From assembly GCF_000317045.1 (NCBI RefSeq), contig NC_019703.1, positions 2,406,501-2,470,500 on the forward strand: a DNA stretch of 64,000 nucleotides, written 5' to 3'. Shown piece after piece: positions 25,729-34,469 of the stretch (positions within the stretch are counted from its first letter, which is position 1; each line of letters opens with the position of its first letter). The notes under the pieces were generated by a model. The model was not told the DNA's origin, made no database searches, and worked only from the letters and a program-made list of their open reading frames with translations. This stretch comes from Geitlerinema sp. PCC 7407. GTDB lineage: Bacteria > Cyanobacteriota > Cyanobacteriia > PCC-7407. A program made the position numbers and the translations under genes.

Positions 25729-27393
25729 ATGAAACCCTTTCGCCTTCTGTATCTTGGGCATCAACCCGCATCTATTTCTCAAGTTCAGCAACAGCTAAGT
25801 ATGCTGCAACTCGACATTGCTTTGCGAACTGTGGAGACATGCTCCAAGTTTCTAGCGGCGATCGAGCAGTTTTCGCCCCACCTGATCTTGGCGGACACCC
25901 AGTCAGAAGAGTTTTCGGGCTATGGCGCGTTCGCCATCGTGCGCGATCGCTATCCAGGAATTGCGGTCATTTTGCTAGGACCCGAAATCAACGAAGCCGA
26001 ACGCTTAGCCTGGCTACGGCAAGGCGTCATGGCCTATCTGACACCCGAGCAGCTTCCTCAGCTGTCGATCATCATGCCGAGCCTGCTGGCTGAGGTATAC
26101 GCCTCCACCGAGCGGCAAGCCCAAGAGCGCTGGGCAAAAGGGATGGAGCACTTGGTGGGCGTGATTCAAGATCTCTCCTTGGCTCGCACCCTAGAGGAGA
26201 TCACCAAAATTGTGCGTCATGCAGCCCGCCACCTCACCGGGGCAGACGGTGCGACCTTTGTGCTGCGTGACGGGAACCAGTGCTACTACGTGGATGAAGA
26301 TGCCATTGGTCCACTGTGGCGGGGCAGTCGGTTCCCCATGAGCGCATGCATCAGCGGCTGGTGCATGCTCAATCGCCACACGGTTGCGATCGAGGATATC
26401 TATCAAGACGATCGGATTCCGGTCGAGGCCTATCGTCCGACCTTTGTGCAGAGCTTGGTCATGGTTCCCATTCGGCCCGAGTCTCCCATTGGAGCGATCG
26501 GCAACTATTGGGCCGAGACCCATGTGGCCACACCGGAGGAGATCCGGCTCTTGGAGATTTTGGCCAATACCACCTGCGTCGCCCTCGAAAATGTCCAAAT
26601 CTACGATGAAATCGAAAAGCGGGTCCAAGATCGCACAGCCCATCTAGAGGCGATGAATCATGAGCTGGAGGCGTTTGCCTATACGCTATCTCACGATCTG
26701 CGATCGCCTCTATCTGTAATTAATGTGCTGATCAGCTTACTGAAAATGAAGCACGCCACCGACCTAGGAGAAGAAGGGCTGGCCTATGTCGAACAGCTCC
26801 ACGGAGCCGTCAATCGCATGGACTGCTTGATCGATGAGATCTTGACGCTGCACCGCGTAGCCCAGTCCCCCATTCAGCCGATGATGATCGATCTCAGCCA
26901 GATGGTCAAAGAGATCCTGGATGATTTGCAGGCGATGCACCCGACCCGAAAAGTAGATGTTGCCATTGACCCAGAGCTGTCGGTATACGCCGATCCGGTG
27001 CTGCTGCGCACCATGCTCGAAAATCTGCTTTCCAACGCCTGGAAATATACTTCCAAGCGATCGCGAGCCACCATCGAAGTGGGCAAGCACGCCAACAATT
27101 CCCGAATTATCTATGTCCGCGATAACGGGGTAGGCTTTGACATGGCGAAGGCCGACAAGCTTTTTTCACCCTTCCAGCGCTTTCACGCCGCCACAGAGTT
27201 TCCAGGAACTGGCGTAGGACTCGCGTCGGTACAGCGCATCGTCCACAAGCACGGCGGCAACATCTGGGCTGAGGCCCAGCTCAACGAGGGTAGCACCTTC
27301 TACTTTTCGCTCCCTAGCCCTCCAAACTCAGCCTCTAACCCTCTCGGCGTCGTACTGAGCACTCCCAGCATCAACTCCGCCTCAACAAGATAG
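25729..27393 (+). CDS. GAF-domain sensor histidine kinase with N-terminal pseudo-receiver
   Basis: 554 residues. Residues 1-120 resemble a receiver fold (LLYLGHQPASISQV, then LILADTQS) but lack the acidic pair that normally binds Mg2+. A GAF domain spans about 140-290, followed by a short coiled coil. The HisKA box is LSHDLRSPLSV near residue 320, and HATPase has its N box ENLLSNAWKY near 430 and the G boxes DNGVGF and GTGVGLA. The HK core resembles phytochrome-type kinases, but no chromophore-binding Cys is evident in the GAF domain. The GAF domain is closely similar to that of the diguanylate cyclase at 41.5 kb. The ATG at 25729 is preferred to the TTG at 25720. Confidence 0.85.
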   Translation: MKPFRLLYLGHQPASISQVQQQLSMLQLDIALRTVETCSKFLAAIEQFSPHLILADTQSEEFSGYGAFAIVRDRYPGIAVILLGPEINEAERLAWLRQGVMAYLTPEQLPQLSIIMPSLLAEVYASTERQAQERWAKGMEHLVGVIQDLSLARTLEEITKIVRHAARHLTGADGATFVLRDGNQCYYVDEDAIGPLWRGSRFPMSACISGWCMLNRHTVAIEDIYQDDRIPVEAYRPTFVQSLVMVPIRPESPIGAIGNYWAETHVATPEEIRLLEILANTTCVALENVQIYDEIEKRVQDRTAHLEAMNHELEAFAYTLSHDLRSPLSVINVLISLLKMKHATDLGEEGLAYVEQLHGAVNRMDCLIDEILTLHRVAQSPIQPMMIDLSQMVKEILDDLQAMHPTRKVDVAIDPELSVYADPVLLRTMLENLLSNAWKYTSKRSRATIEVGKHANNSRIIYVRDNGVGFDMAKADKLFSPFQRFHAATEFPGTGVGLASVQRIVHKHGGNIWAEAQLNEGSTFYFSLPSPPNSASNPLGVVLSTPSINSASTR

Positions 27394-28000
27394 GTTAAAA
27401 ATATCAAGCTATACAAATAAGAGTATACAGATCATATATCATGGCCATCTTAGGCCATGGCTAAACAGCATGACTGTCAATGGGTTTAGCCATCACTATC
27501 TTGGCCATAACTATACCAAGGCAAATAGCAAAGATAGAGATGCGCCAAAGATAAAAACAAAGAGATAGAAATTAGAGAAGTAGAGAGATAGAGATACGGA
27601 AAGATAGCTTGTCCTGAAGCAGAGAAACACGCTCAAGCATGTAGCGATGAGCGATGAGTTATGGCTTTGATTTCAGGTGTTTTCTGAGCCTCTAAGCCAG
27701 CAAACTTGCGAAATCTTCAGTGAATCTTTATTTTTGTGAGCTAATTTGCGCTCATATCCCTAAACCTTCTAGGATCAAAGGAGTTGAGGCTCAATCCCAA
27801 AGCGAGGGAGGATTGACCCAAGTTGGGTCAATGTTCTTCACCTGAGCCCTGAGTCTCTGGAATTTGGGCCATGGACGGGACACAGCTGCCCCCTTGCCTT
27901 CTTGATCAAAGATAAGGAACTTGGCGGGACGAGCGATCCCAATCCTGAGCATGCTTTTGTGTTCTTGGTGCCGGAGGGATGGGGATTCCCGATATCATCC
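27394..28000. other. intergenic region before the RcaC-like gene
   Basis: About 600 bp with no convincing gene. The left part has GGCCAT-rich repeats, including an ATGGCC/GGCCAT hairpin at 27441-27458. The middle (about 27530-27610) is a purine-rich run of AGATA-like repeats. The right part carries two palindromes, listed separately. The RcaC-like frame is open from 27902, but the ATG at 28001 fits the family. Confidence 0.5.
27784..27832. promoter_or_regulatory. pair of palindromes upstream of the RcaC-like regulator
   Basis: TTGAGGCTCAA (27784-27794) is an 11-bp palindrome. Eighteen bases on, ATTGACCCAA and TTGGGTCAAT are perfect 10-bp arms around a single G (27812-27832). The two lie about 170-220 bp upstream of the regulator's ATG. 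Such symmetric sites suit an OmpR-type protein or another dimeric regulator. Confidence 0.45.
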
Positions 28001-29875
28001 ATGAAAATTCTGGTTGTTGAAGATGATGAGCTAACGGGGTTAGCCCTTTCGCAAGCGCTGACCTATCATCATTACACGGTTGATGTGGCGCAGGATGGCC
28101 GAGCGGGTCTAACGCTGACAGAGACCTATGAGTATGATCTGCTGCTGCTTGATGTGCTGGTACCGGAGCTAGACGGCATTAGTCTGTGTCGGAAGCTGCG
28201 CGATCGCGGCTATCAAAAGCCTATTTTGCTTCTCACGGCGAAGGATTCCCGCACCGATCGCATCACAGGACTAGACGCCGGGGCGGATGATTATGTGGTC
28301 AAGCCCTACGATCTTTCAGAGCTTTTGGCGCGGATTCGGGCGCTTTTGCGGCGCAGTCAGGAGACTCGGCCGACGCCGACGCTGAGCTGGGGAGAGCTGT
28401 GTTTCAATCCGATTTCCAGTGAGGTGACCTATCGCCAGCAGGCGATCGCCCTCACCCCCAAAGAGTACAGCTTGCTAGAGCTCTTTCTGCGCAGTCCCCA
28501 GCGGGTTTTTAGCCGGAGCGCGATTCTCGATCGGCTGTGGTCCCTGGGGGCTTCGCCCGCCGAGAGCGCTGTCACCACCCACATCAAGGATCTGCGCCAA
28601 AAGCTGCGAGCCAGCGGTCTGCGAGCAGAGGTCATCGAGACGGTGTATGGTCTGGGCTATCGCTTGGCCACGGCCCCCAGCACCACAATGCCTGAGCCCA
28701 AAGCCCAGGAAAAAGCCGCTCGACTCGCTCAGGGGATCGAGTCCTTGAGGCAGGTGATTGAGCGCTTTCGCCATAGCTTTGGGGATCAGGTGGCGGTTTT
28801 GGAGCAGATGCAGGAAGCCCTGCAAGCTGGCACTCTAGCAGCAGATCTGTACCAGCAGGCCTACCATGAGGCGCACAAGCTGGCAGGATCTCTGGGCATG
28901 TTTGGCTATCCAGCAGCCTCCAAGACGGCGCGAGAAATCGAGCATTTGCTGGTGGGATCGTCTCCCGAGCAACTCGATGCCAAGCTGTTTTCTGCGCTGC
29001 TGCAACGCCTGCAAACGGAGATGGCCCAGCCCCCCGAGGCCACGGTGGCGGATCACTTTCCGCAGCCCCAGGCTGAGGCTCAGCCCAAGGTTTTGTTGAT
29101 TGATGATGACGTGGCGCTGGCGGAGGCGCTGCGGAGCGCGGCGATCGCCCATCGACTGGAGCTTCAGGTCGTGACAGATTTGTCCGCAGCGCGCCAAGTG
29201 CTGATCCAGTGCTCCCCCGAGGTGGTGCTGCTGGACCTGAACTTTCCGGAGGAAGAGGAGGGCGGCATGGCGCTGCTGGCAGAAATTCGGCAGCAAATGC
29301 CCAAGCTGCCGGTGCTGGTATTCACGGGGCGCGACAGCCTGAGCGATCGCCTAGAGGCGTCGCGGCTCGGGGCTCAGGGCTTTCTCAGCAAGCCAATTCC
29401 CACAGATCAGGTCATCCAGGCCGTGTTGCGGCTGCTGACGCCCCAACCCGCCGATGAGGCGCGCATCCTGGCCGTGGACAACAACCTTCACACCCTCCAG
29501 ACGCTAGCCGAGCTGCTGCGCCCCTGGGGGGTCAAGGTGTTTACCCTGGATGATCCCCAAAATTTTTGGCAAGGGCTGACTAGCACCCTGCCAGACTTGC
29601 TGATCCTGGCCCAGGAGATGACCGAGATTGGCGGCCTGGAGCTGTGTCAGGTGGTACGCCAAGACTGGCGCTGGGGCAATTTGCCGATTTTGGTGATGAC
29701 GTCCCAAACTGACAGCGCCTTTGTGCGGGCGCTTTTTCGGGCCGGGGCCGATGACTTTATCCGCACACCCATCCTAGAGCCAGAGCTGATCACCCGGGTG
29801 CTGTGTCGCCTAGAGCGGGGGCGATCGCGCTTGGCGGCCAAAGGGCTGTCTGCCCCATTCTCGGTCTCACCCTAG
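28001..29875 (+). CDS. RcaC-like multidomain response regulator (REC-wHTH-HPt-REC-REC)
   Basis: 624 residues. Receiver 1 (about 1-120) has its acidic pair, phospho-Asp in LLLLDVLVPELDG and Lys in LLTAKDS. An OmpR/PhoB winged helix follows (about 125-225, with PKEYSLLELF and a TTHIKDLRQKL recognition helix). An HPt domain (about 235-345) carries the phospho-His in HEAHKLAGSLGMFG. Receiver 2 (about 364-480) has Asp in VVLLDLNFPE. Receiver 3 (about 488-605) is degenerate: its Asp position lies in LLILAQEM. Fremyella RcaC, the light-colour regulator of phycobiliprotein genes, has REC-wHTH-HPt-REC, so this is RcaC-like with an extra pseudo-receiver. The ATG at 28001 is chosen over an upstream in-frame start at 27902. 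Confidence 0.85.
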   Translation: MKILVVEDDELTGLALSQALTYHHYTVDVAQDGRAGLTLTETYEYDLLLLDVLVPELDGISLCRKLRDRGYQKPILLLTAKDSRTDRITGLDAGADDYVVKPYDLSELLARIRALLRRSQETRPTPTLSWGELCFNPISSEVTYRQQAIALTPKEYSLLELFLRSPQRVFSRSAILDRLWSLGASPAESAVTTHIKDLRQKLRASGLRAEVIETVYGLGYRLATAPSTTMPEPKAQEKAARLAQGIESLRQVIERFRHSFGDQVAVLEQMQEALQAGTLAADLYQQAYHEAHKLAGSLGMFGYPAASKTAREIEHLLVGSSPEQLDAKLFSALLQRLQTEMAQPPEATVADHFPQPQAEAQPKVLLIDDDVALAEALRSAAIAHRLELQVVTDLSAARQVLIQCSPEVVLLDLNFPEEEEGGMALLAEIRQQMPKLPVLVFTGRDSLSDRLEASRLGAQGFLSKPIPTDQVIQAVLRLLTPQPADEARILAVDNNLHTLQTLAELLRPWGVKVFTLDDPQNFWQGLTSTLPDLLILAQEMTEIGGLELCQVVRQDWRWGNLPILVMTSQTDSAFVRALFRAGADDFIRTPILEPELITRVLCRLERGRSRLAAKGLSAPFSVSP

Positions 29876-29943
29876 GGCCGTAGCCCTTGGGTTAAGCTCC
29901 CTTGCATCCCTGTGGCACAATCGGGCAAAGGGCGCGAGTATGC

Positions 29944-30333
29944 ATGTCCCGCACGCAAGTTATGGTGAAATACGTTTTGGTCATAGACGATGAGGAGCGC
30001 ATTCAGGAAGTTGTTTGCGCCTGCCTAGAGGACATTGGCGGGTGGCAAACGGCGATCGCAGACTCGGGGGAAGCTGGCTGGCAAGCGGCCACGGCCTCAC
30101 CGCCCGACGCGATTTTGCTGGATGTCTCGATGCCGGATATGGATGGCATCACCCTGTACGAAAAGCTGCAAAATGAGCCCAAAACCCAGGGAATTCTGGT
30201 TATTTTCTTGACGGCAAAGGTGCTGCCAGCGGATATGGCCAAGTTTCAGGCCCTGGGAGTGGCGGGAGTGATTACGAAGCCGTTTAATCCGCTGACGCTG
30301 GTGGAAGAACTAAAGCAGATATTGGGCTGGTAA
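29944..30333 (+). CDS. single-domain response regulator (CheY-like)
   Basis: About 129 residues forming one receiver domain: acidic pair in VIDDEERI, phospho-Asp in ILLDVSMPDMDG, Thr/Ala in FLTAK and Lys in ITKPFNP. There is no output domain. The next gene encodes a similar receiver with the same unusual CLEDIGGWQ-type alpha1-beta2 segment, so the two are probably tandem paralogues. The ATG at 29944 is used; another at 29962 (MVKYVLVIDDE) is equally possible. It lies 68 bp after the RcaC-like gene, likely in the same transcript, and ends at a terminator. Confidence 0.85.
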   Translation: MSRTQVMVKYVLVIDDEERIQEVVCACLEDIGGWQTAIADSGEAGWQAATASPPDAILLDVSMPDMDGITLYEKLQNEPKTQGILVIFLTAKVLPADMAKFQALGVAGVITKPFNPLTLVEELKQILGW

Positions 30334-30368
30334 GGGACGCCCCAGCCAGACAGAAAGTACTCCTCCAG

Positions 30369-30398
30369 CAGAGCCGCGATCGCGGCTCTGGCTTTTTT
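30369..30398 (+). terminator. terminator whose stem is a 22-bp palindrome centred on HIP1
   Basis: CAGAGCCGCGATCGCGGCTCTG (written as two halves: CAGAGCCGCGA and TCGCGGCTCTG) is a perfect palindrome at 30369-30390, followed by GCTTTTTT. The GCGATCGC element forms the tip of the hairpin. It lies 35 bp after the first receiver gene. Confidence 0.88.
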
Positions 30399-30669
30399 GT
30401 GCCCTCGGACCGAGAGCCGCCAGCCTCAGGTCACTCGCCAGAAATCTTCCCGGGCGGCGGCGGTCTTCATAGAATCCTCATTTTATTTCAGTAGTTTGAG
30501 GAGTGGCGCCGCTCAACAATGCTTCGAGCGGCCGTCCCCTCCATCATGCATCTACCGCTTCCGGGCCTGCTCTGTCGGGCTCGGGGCGGCGTTTCTTCGC
30601 CCTGCTGCGAGCAGAGGGGCTGCTTTATTCGAGGTTAAAAGCCCTATGAGAGTTCGAGGGACGATCACG

Positions 30670-31062
30670 ATGCTGAGCCATCACGTGCTGATTGTGGATG
30701 ATGAAGCGAATATTCGAGAGATTTTGCAGGCCTGCCTGGGAGACGTGGCGGGGTGGCAGGTCTCGGCGGCAGCTTCGGGGCCAGAAGGACTCACCAAGGC
30801 GATCGCAGAGCGCCCAGACGCCATTGTGCTGGATTTGATGATGCCAGAAATGGACGGGATCGCCTTTCTGCGGCGGCTGCGGATGCACCCCGAAACCGAA
30901 ACCATTCCCGTGGTGATTTTGACAGCCAAAACCTATTTGGTTGAGCTGGGACAGCTCGATCACTTGGGGGTCGCAGGGGCGATCGCCAAGCCCTTCAATC
31001 CGCTAGAGCTCCCCACGCAGATTGCTCGAGCGCTGCAGTGGCACGCTGCCATTGATGCGTAG
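30670..31062 (+). CDS. single-domain response regulator (CheY-like), paralogue of the preceding one
   Basis: About 130 residues. The receiver motifs are intact: IVDDEANI, IVLDLMMPEMDG, ILTAK and AKPFNPL. The alignment with the preceding gene product is strong over the whole length (shared DEExIxEIxxACLxDxxGWQ and GVAGxIxKPFNPL patterns). The ATG at 30670 has GAGGG nine bases upstream; an in-frame ATG at 30646 and open frame further upstream are less likely. A terminator separates it from its paralogue, so the two may be expressed independently. Confidence 0.85.
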   Translation: MLSHHVLIVDDEANIREILQACLGDVAGWQVSAAASGPEGLTKAIAERPDAIVLDLMMPEMDGIAFLRRLRMHPETETIPVVILTAKTYLVELGQLDHLGVAGAIAKPFNPLELPTQIARALQWHAAIDA

Positions 31063-31420
31063 CTAAAACCCGATTTTTGGCGGATTTTCTCAAATACTTA
31101 ACCTCCTAAAATTTTTTCAGGTTTCTGAGATTACAGTCTCAGATCTTCGATCAATCGCTCCTCAAGGCTCTATCAAACGCTCAGGCAGCGAAGATTCGTT
31201 GTGTCTTGAAACTGTGTTAAAAGATACTTTTCAATCTAATTGGAACTTTTGTCAACAAAGCTGATAAAGCTAGCAAAATGAATCATGTTTTTGCAATCGC
31301 CTTTTATATCTTCAGTAATTCTTCATCTTTATAGCCTATGCTCAAAGAAGAGCTGAACATACAATTTGTATTAAGTTCAGGCAGTCTGTTAGATACTCGT
31401 ATCAATTTGTCGAGGTTAAC
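31063..31420. other. AT-rich intergenic region
   Basis: About 358 bp without a convincing gene. Short overlapping frames on both strands near 31304-31532 conflict with the small zinc-ribbon gene and look like chance. It presumably contains that gene's promoter. Confidence 0.4.
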
Positions 31421-31618
31421 ATGGAAAATTGCCCTTGCTGCTCTAGTCAAATGCTTCGGCATATTCGACAAAACAGCGCTTACTGGTTTTGTCGCCACTG
31501 TTGGCAGGAAATGCCATCTTTTTCTGAGCTAGAAACCTCGAAACTTTTCTTAAAATCTTCGATTGGTTATCATGCAAAACCCAAGCTAATTCGAAGCCTA
31601 GTAGGGGTCAGTCCCTAA
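31421..31618 (+). CDS. small zinc-ribbon-like protein
   Basis: 65 residues. The N-terminal half has two CXXC pairs, CPCC at residues 4-7 and CRHC at 24-27, spaced like a compact zinc ribbon, with the aromatic run YWFC preceding the second pair and QEMP after it. I recall short proteins with this same opening in many cyanobacteria, usually as small stand-alone or N-terminal modules, with no known function. The ATG at 31421 has GAGG upstream. The C-terminal half looks unconserved. Confidence 0.6.
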   Translation: MENCPCCSSQMLRHIRQNSAYWFCRHCWQEMPSFSELETSKLFLKSSIGYHAKPKLIRSLVGVSP

Positions 31619-31822
31619 ACAAGGTCTTCCTGCTAGGCCCAAGTAGGACAGGAGTGATCGGCATTTTTAGGCAGCGTCTCCTCAAAGCAAGTACTGCCTA
31701 GTTGAGTGACTAGATGTGTGATTGTTGAGGAGTGGATAACAACATTTTAAGAAATCCCGCAGGGAGGCCAATTCTAGCTTAGAGTCCAAGCGCTCATGAG
31801 GGAAAGCCTCTACCATCACAGG
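31619..31822 (+). ncRNA. candidate structured RNA ending in a terminator
   Basis: No frame of note, but several inverted repeats follow each other: TAGGCAG/CTGCCTA (31668-31674, 31694-31700), TGTTG/CAACA (31723-31727, 31740-31744), TCCC/GGGA (31755-31758, 31762-31765) and GAGG/CCTC near 31797-31810. They lead into a rho-independent terminator at 31823-31885. This could be a small RNA or the structured 3' UTR of the zinc-ribbon gene. It matches no RNA family I recognise. Confidence 0.35.
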
Positions 31823-31885
31823 GCGATCGTTGGTTTTGAGAGACCCCAATTTTAGCTCCTAGTCTCTCGGTAACGATCGCTTTTT
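31823..31885 (+). terminator. rho-independent terminator with HIP1-like stem base
   Basis: GCGATCGTT (31823-31831) pairs with AACGATCGC (31872-31880), and GAGAGAC (31838-31844) with GTCTCTC (31862-31868), followed by five T. It lies well upstream of the next kinase gene. Confidence 0.75.
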
Positions 31886-32082
31886 GCTCAGTGTCAAGAT
31901 TTTTTCTTTTTTTAATTATTTTCTGTCCAGATCAAGAAAGGTTTTTCACGAATTTTGCGAACACCAGTCATAGGAAGCCGTTCAGTCTTTCGGCCCCATA
32001 GAAGCGAAAAATCTCTGACGATCGCTTTTGGCAAACAAACGCTCTGTCTGAGACATTTTTAGGACTAATACCAGGTTGAGGA

Positions 32083-34026
32083 ATGGCCATGGCGAATTTT
32101 CTGTTTGATAATTTTAATATCCCTCAGCGGGATAGATCTCAAACAGCGATCGCCTCCAAGAGTCGTCTGGACGCTAACCTTATGCAGGGCTCAGAATACA
32201 ACCTCTTCGAGCCTGCGCTTCAGGCGGCCCTCCAGCGAGAGCAATCCCTCAACTGGCTGCTCAAAATGATTCACGCGTCGCTCGATCCAGCGACGATCGT
32301 CACCACCGCCGTGTGCGAAACGGCCCAGCTCCTGGCGGCAGACCAAGTCCTGATCCTGCAAGGCCTGCCCTCCCAGGCTTGGCAACTCATCAAGAGCTGG
32401 GCACCGGTCAGCGAGCCCGAGCACCAGGCGATCGCCGAGGTCCTCAGCTCACCGGATTTGGCGATCGCCGTAGAGCGCTCTCAGTCGATTCAGCTGTGCG
32501 GCCTGGAGGCGACAGAGGGCTTTGCGGTAGGCCCGACCTACTTGCTCGTGCCCCTCACCTACCAGCTGGCGGCCTGGGGCGTGCTGGTCCTGATGCGGGT
32601 CCAGGGAAACCGCTGGCGCGAGAGCGAGGTGCAGTTTCTAGAGACTGTGGCCGATCAGGTGGCGATCGCCCTCCACCAGGCGGAAATGCACCAGCAAATC
32701 CAGCAGATCAACGCTCAGCTCGAAGCCGAGATCCAAACGCGCACCGCAGAGCTGCAATCGGCCCTCGACTGCGAGACGCTGCTCAAGCAGATCACCGATC
32801 GCGTCCGCGACTCCCTCGATGAACACGACATTCTGCAAACCACCGTCGAGGCGCTGGGGCAGTCTCTGGGCCTCGACTGCTGCGACACGGTCCTCTACGA
32901 CGCCCAGCGGCTCACTTCGGTCATCGACTACGAGTACACCCGGCCCGGCATCCCGTCGCGCCAGGGCCAAGCGCTGCCTCTGGGCGATCGCCCCGAAATC
33001 TATGAGCAGCTCTGGGCGGGCCAGACCTTTGCGTTTTGTCAGATCGCCTCTAGCAGCATTCGCAATCACTCAGCGATTTTGGCCTGCCCGATTGTGGACG
33101 GCACCAAGATTTTTGGGGATTTGTGGCTGTTTCGGCCCACTCAGTCGACCTACAGCGATCTCGAAATTCGCCTGGTCAAGCAGGTTGCCAATCAGTGCGC
33201 GATCGCCATTCGCCAGGCCCAGCTCTATCAAAGCGCCCAGGGCCAAGTCCAGGCCCTAGAAGCCCTCAATGGCCTCAAAGACGACTTTCTGAGCACCATC
33301 TCCCACGAGCTGCGCACGCCGATTTCCAACGTGAAGATGGCGGTGGAGATGATGGCGCTGATTCTCGATCAGTACCCTGCGCTGGCTGAGCTGACCCTGG
33401 ATGTCCACACGACTCCCCTGGGGCAGTACCTCAAAATTGTCCAGCAGGAGTGCGATCACGAGCTGCACTTGGTCGAGGACCTGCTGGAGCTGCAGCACCT
33501 GGACGCCGGCACGCGCCCCTTGGCCCTCTCCCAGGTGAACTTGGCGGACTGGCTGCCCCACGTTCTCGAGGACTTCGAGGCACAGACCCAGCGCAAAGGG
33601 CAGCGGCTGCAAATCCAGGTGGCAGAGACGCTGACGCACTTTACAACAGACGCGTTTGGCCTGAGCCGGATTCTGCGGGAGCTGATGACCAATGCCTGCA
33701 AGTACACGCCAGCGGGTGGACAGATTCGCGTGAAGGCAGACTGGGTTGATGGCTATCTCCAAATCGAAGTCAGCAATTCGGGCGCTGAGATCTCTCCAGA
33801 CTCCCTCAGCTCGATTTTTGACAAGTTTTATCGGGTGCCCAATGGAGATCCGTGGCGACACAGCGGGATGGGGCTCGGATTGGCGCTGGTCAAGGGATTG
33901 ACGGAGTATTTGGGAGGCTCGATCGGGGTCAAAAGCGATCGCAGCAGCACCTGCTTTACGCTGCGTCTCCCCTGCGGGGCGATCGCCGATTTCTCTATGC
34001 GGGACGAATCTTTTGCAGATCGCTGA
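32083..34026 (+). CDS. double-GAF sensor histidine kinase
   Basis: 647 residues. After a variable N terminus come two GAF domains (about 55-205 and 235-395) joined by a coiled coil (about 205-235). The kinase core has the H box TISHELRTP near residue 407 and an HATPase domain with N box RELMTNACKYTP and G box GMGLGLAL. It lacks a membrane segment, so it is cytoplasmic. The kinase core, including the FYRVPNGDPWRHSG segment, closely resembles that of the REC-PAS kinase at 56.8 kb, showing module sharing. Neither GAF has an obvious bilin-binding Cys motif. The ATG at 32083 is chosen; another follows two codons later. Its last 32 bases overlap a small minus-strand gene. Confidence 0.88.
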   Translation: MAMANFLFDNFNIPQRDRSQTAIASKSRLDANLMQGSEYNLFEPALQAALQREQSLNWLLKMIHASLDPATIVTTAVCETAQLLAADQVLILQGLPSQAWQLIKSWAPVSEPEHQAIAEVLSSPDLAIAVERSQSIQLCGLEATEGFAVGPTYLLVPLTYQLAAWGVLVLMRVQGNRWRESEVQFLETVADQVAIALHQAEMHQQIQQINAQLEAEIQTRTAELQSALDCETLLKQITDRVRDSLDEHDILQTTVEALGQSLGLDCCDTVLYDAQRLTSVIDYEYTRPGIPSRQGQALPLGDRPEIYEQLWAGQTFAFCQIASSSIRNHSAILACPIVDGTKIFGDLWLFRPTQSTYSDLEIRLVKQVANQCAIAIRQAQLYQSAQGQVQALEALNGLKDDFLSTISHELRTPISNVKMAVEMMALILDQYPALAELTLDVHTTPLGQYLKIVQQECDHELHLVEDLLELQHLDAGTRPLALSQVNLADWLPHVLEDFEAQTQRKGQRLQIQVAETLTHFTTDAFGLSRILRELMTNACKYTPAGGQIRVKADWVDGYLQIEVSNSGAEISPDSLSSIFDKFYRVPNGDPWRHSGMGLGLALVKGLTEYLGGSIGVKSDRSSTCFTLRLPCGAIADFSMRDESFADR

Positions 34027-34192
34027 CCGCAACGCCCACCAGACAGCGTCCTTCGGGATTGATGCAGATGGCGCGTCTTTGTACCCTGTCGGTGGCAACA
34101 ATGGTTAAAGGACCGCCATAGTCTGCTTTGATCTTCGGATCTGGGCCGACGTAGCGCACAGCGTCGCCAGCGATCAGGTCTTCTACGACCAT
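33995..34192 (-). CDS. small conserved-looking hypothetical protein
   Basis: About 65 residues, with a GDAVRYVGPDPKIKADYGGPL core, an ICINPEGRCLVGVAV strand pair and a DLQKI end. It looks like a small beta-barrel (SH3-like). I believe short proteins of this type occur in cyanobacteria, but I know no function. The ATG at 34192 is preferred to an upstream frame reaching 34240, which codes through unconserved sequence. It overlaps the 3' end of the double-GAF kinase on the opposite strand. Confidence 0.55.
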   Translation of the reverse strand: MVVEDLIAGDAVRYVGPDPKIKADYGGPLTIVATDRVQRRAICINPEGRCLVGVAVSDLQKIRPA

Positions 34193-34244
34193 AGGATTGT
34201 CTGAAGGGCAGGGTCTTTTGCGATGGAGTCGCCCGGTCATAGGC

Positions 34245-34270
34245 CCAGAGAGGCGCGATCGCGGCTCTGG
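34245..34270. terminator. HIP1-centred hairpin
   Basis: CCAGAG and CTCTGG flank GCGATCGC with short asymmetric spacers. It resembles the terminator at 30369, sharing the GCGATCGCGGCTCTGG half, but has no T tract, so termination is uncertain. Confidence 0.35.
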
Positions 34271-34469
34271 CAGCTGAAGGCGAAATGGGGACTAGCCATG
34301 AAGAGGGTCAATGCAGTATTTCCCCATTGAACAAGCCAACGCTAAATGTCAGGGAAATTTAACTCAATCTTTTTAGAAGTTTGGGCAAGTTTGCATCTAT
34401 TTACAGCGGGAAATACCTTGCGATCGCCCCAAAAAATTGGGCAAGATGCGATCGCCCGATCAAAGCACG

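Noticed and set aside
31304-31532. Two 64-codon frames on opposite strands around 31.3-31.5 kb
   Set aside because: They overlap the zinc-ribbon gene in other frames and show no conserved-looking features.
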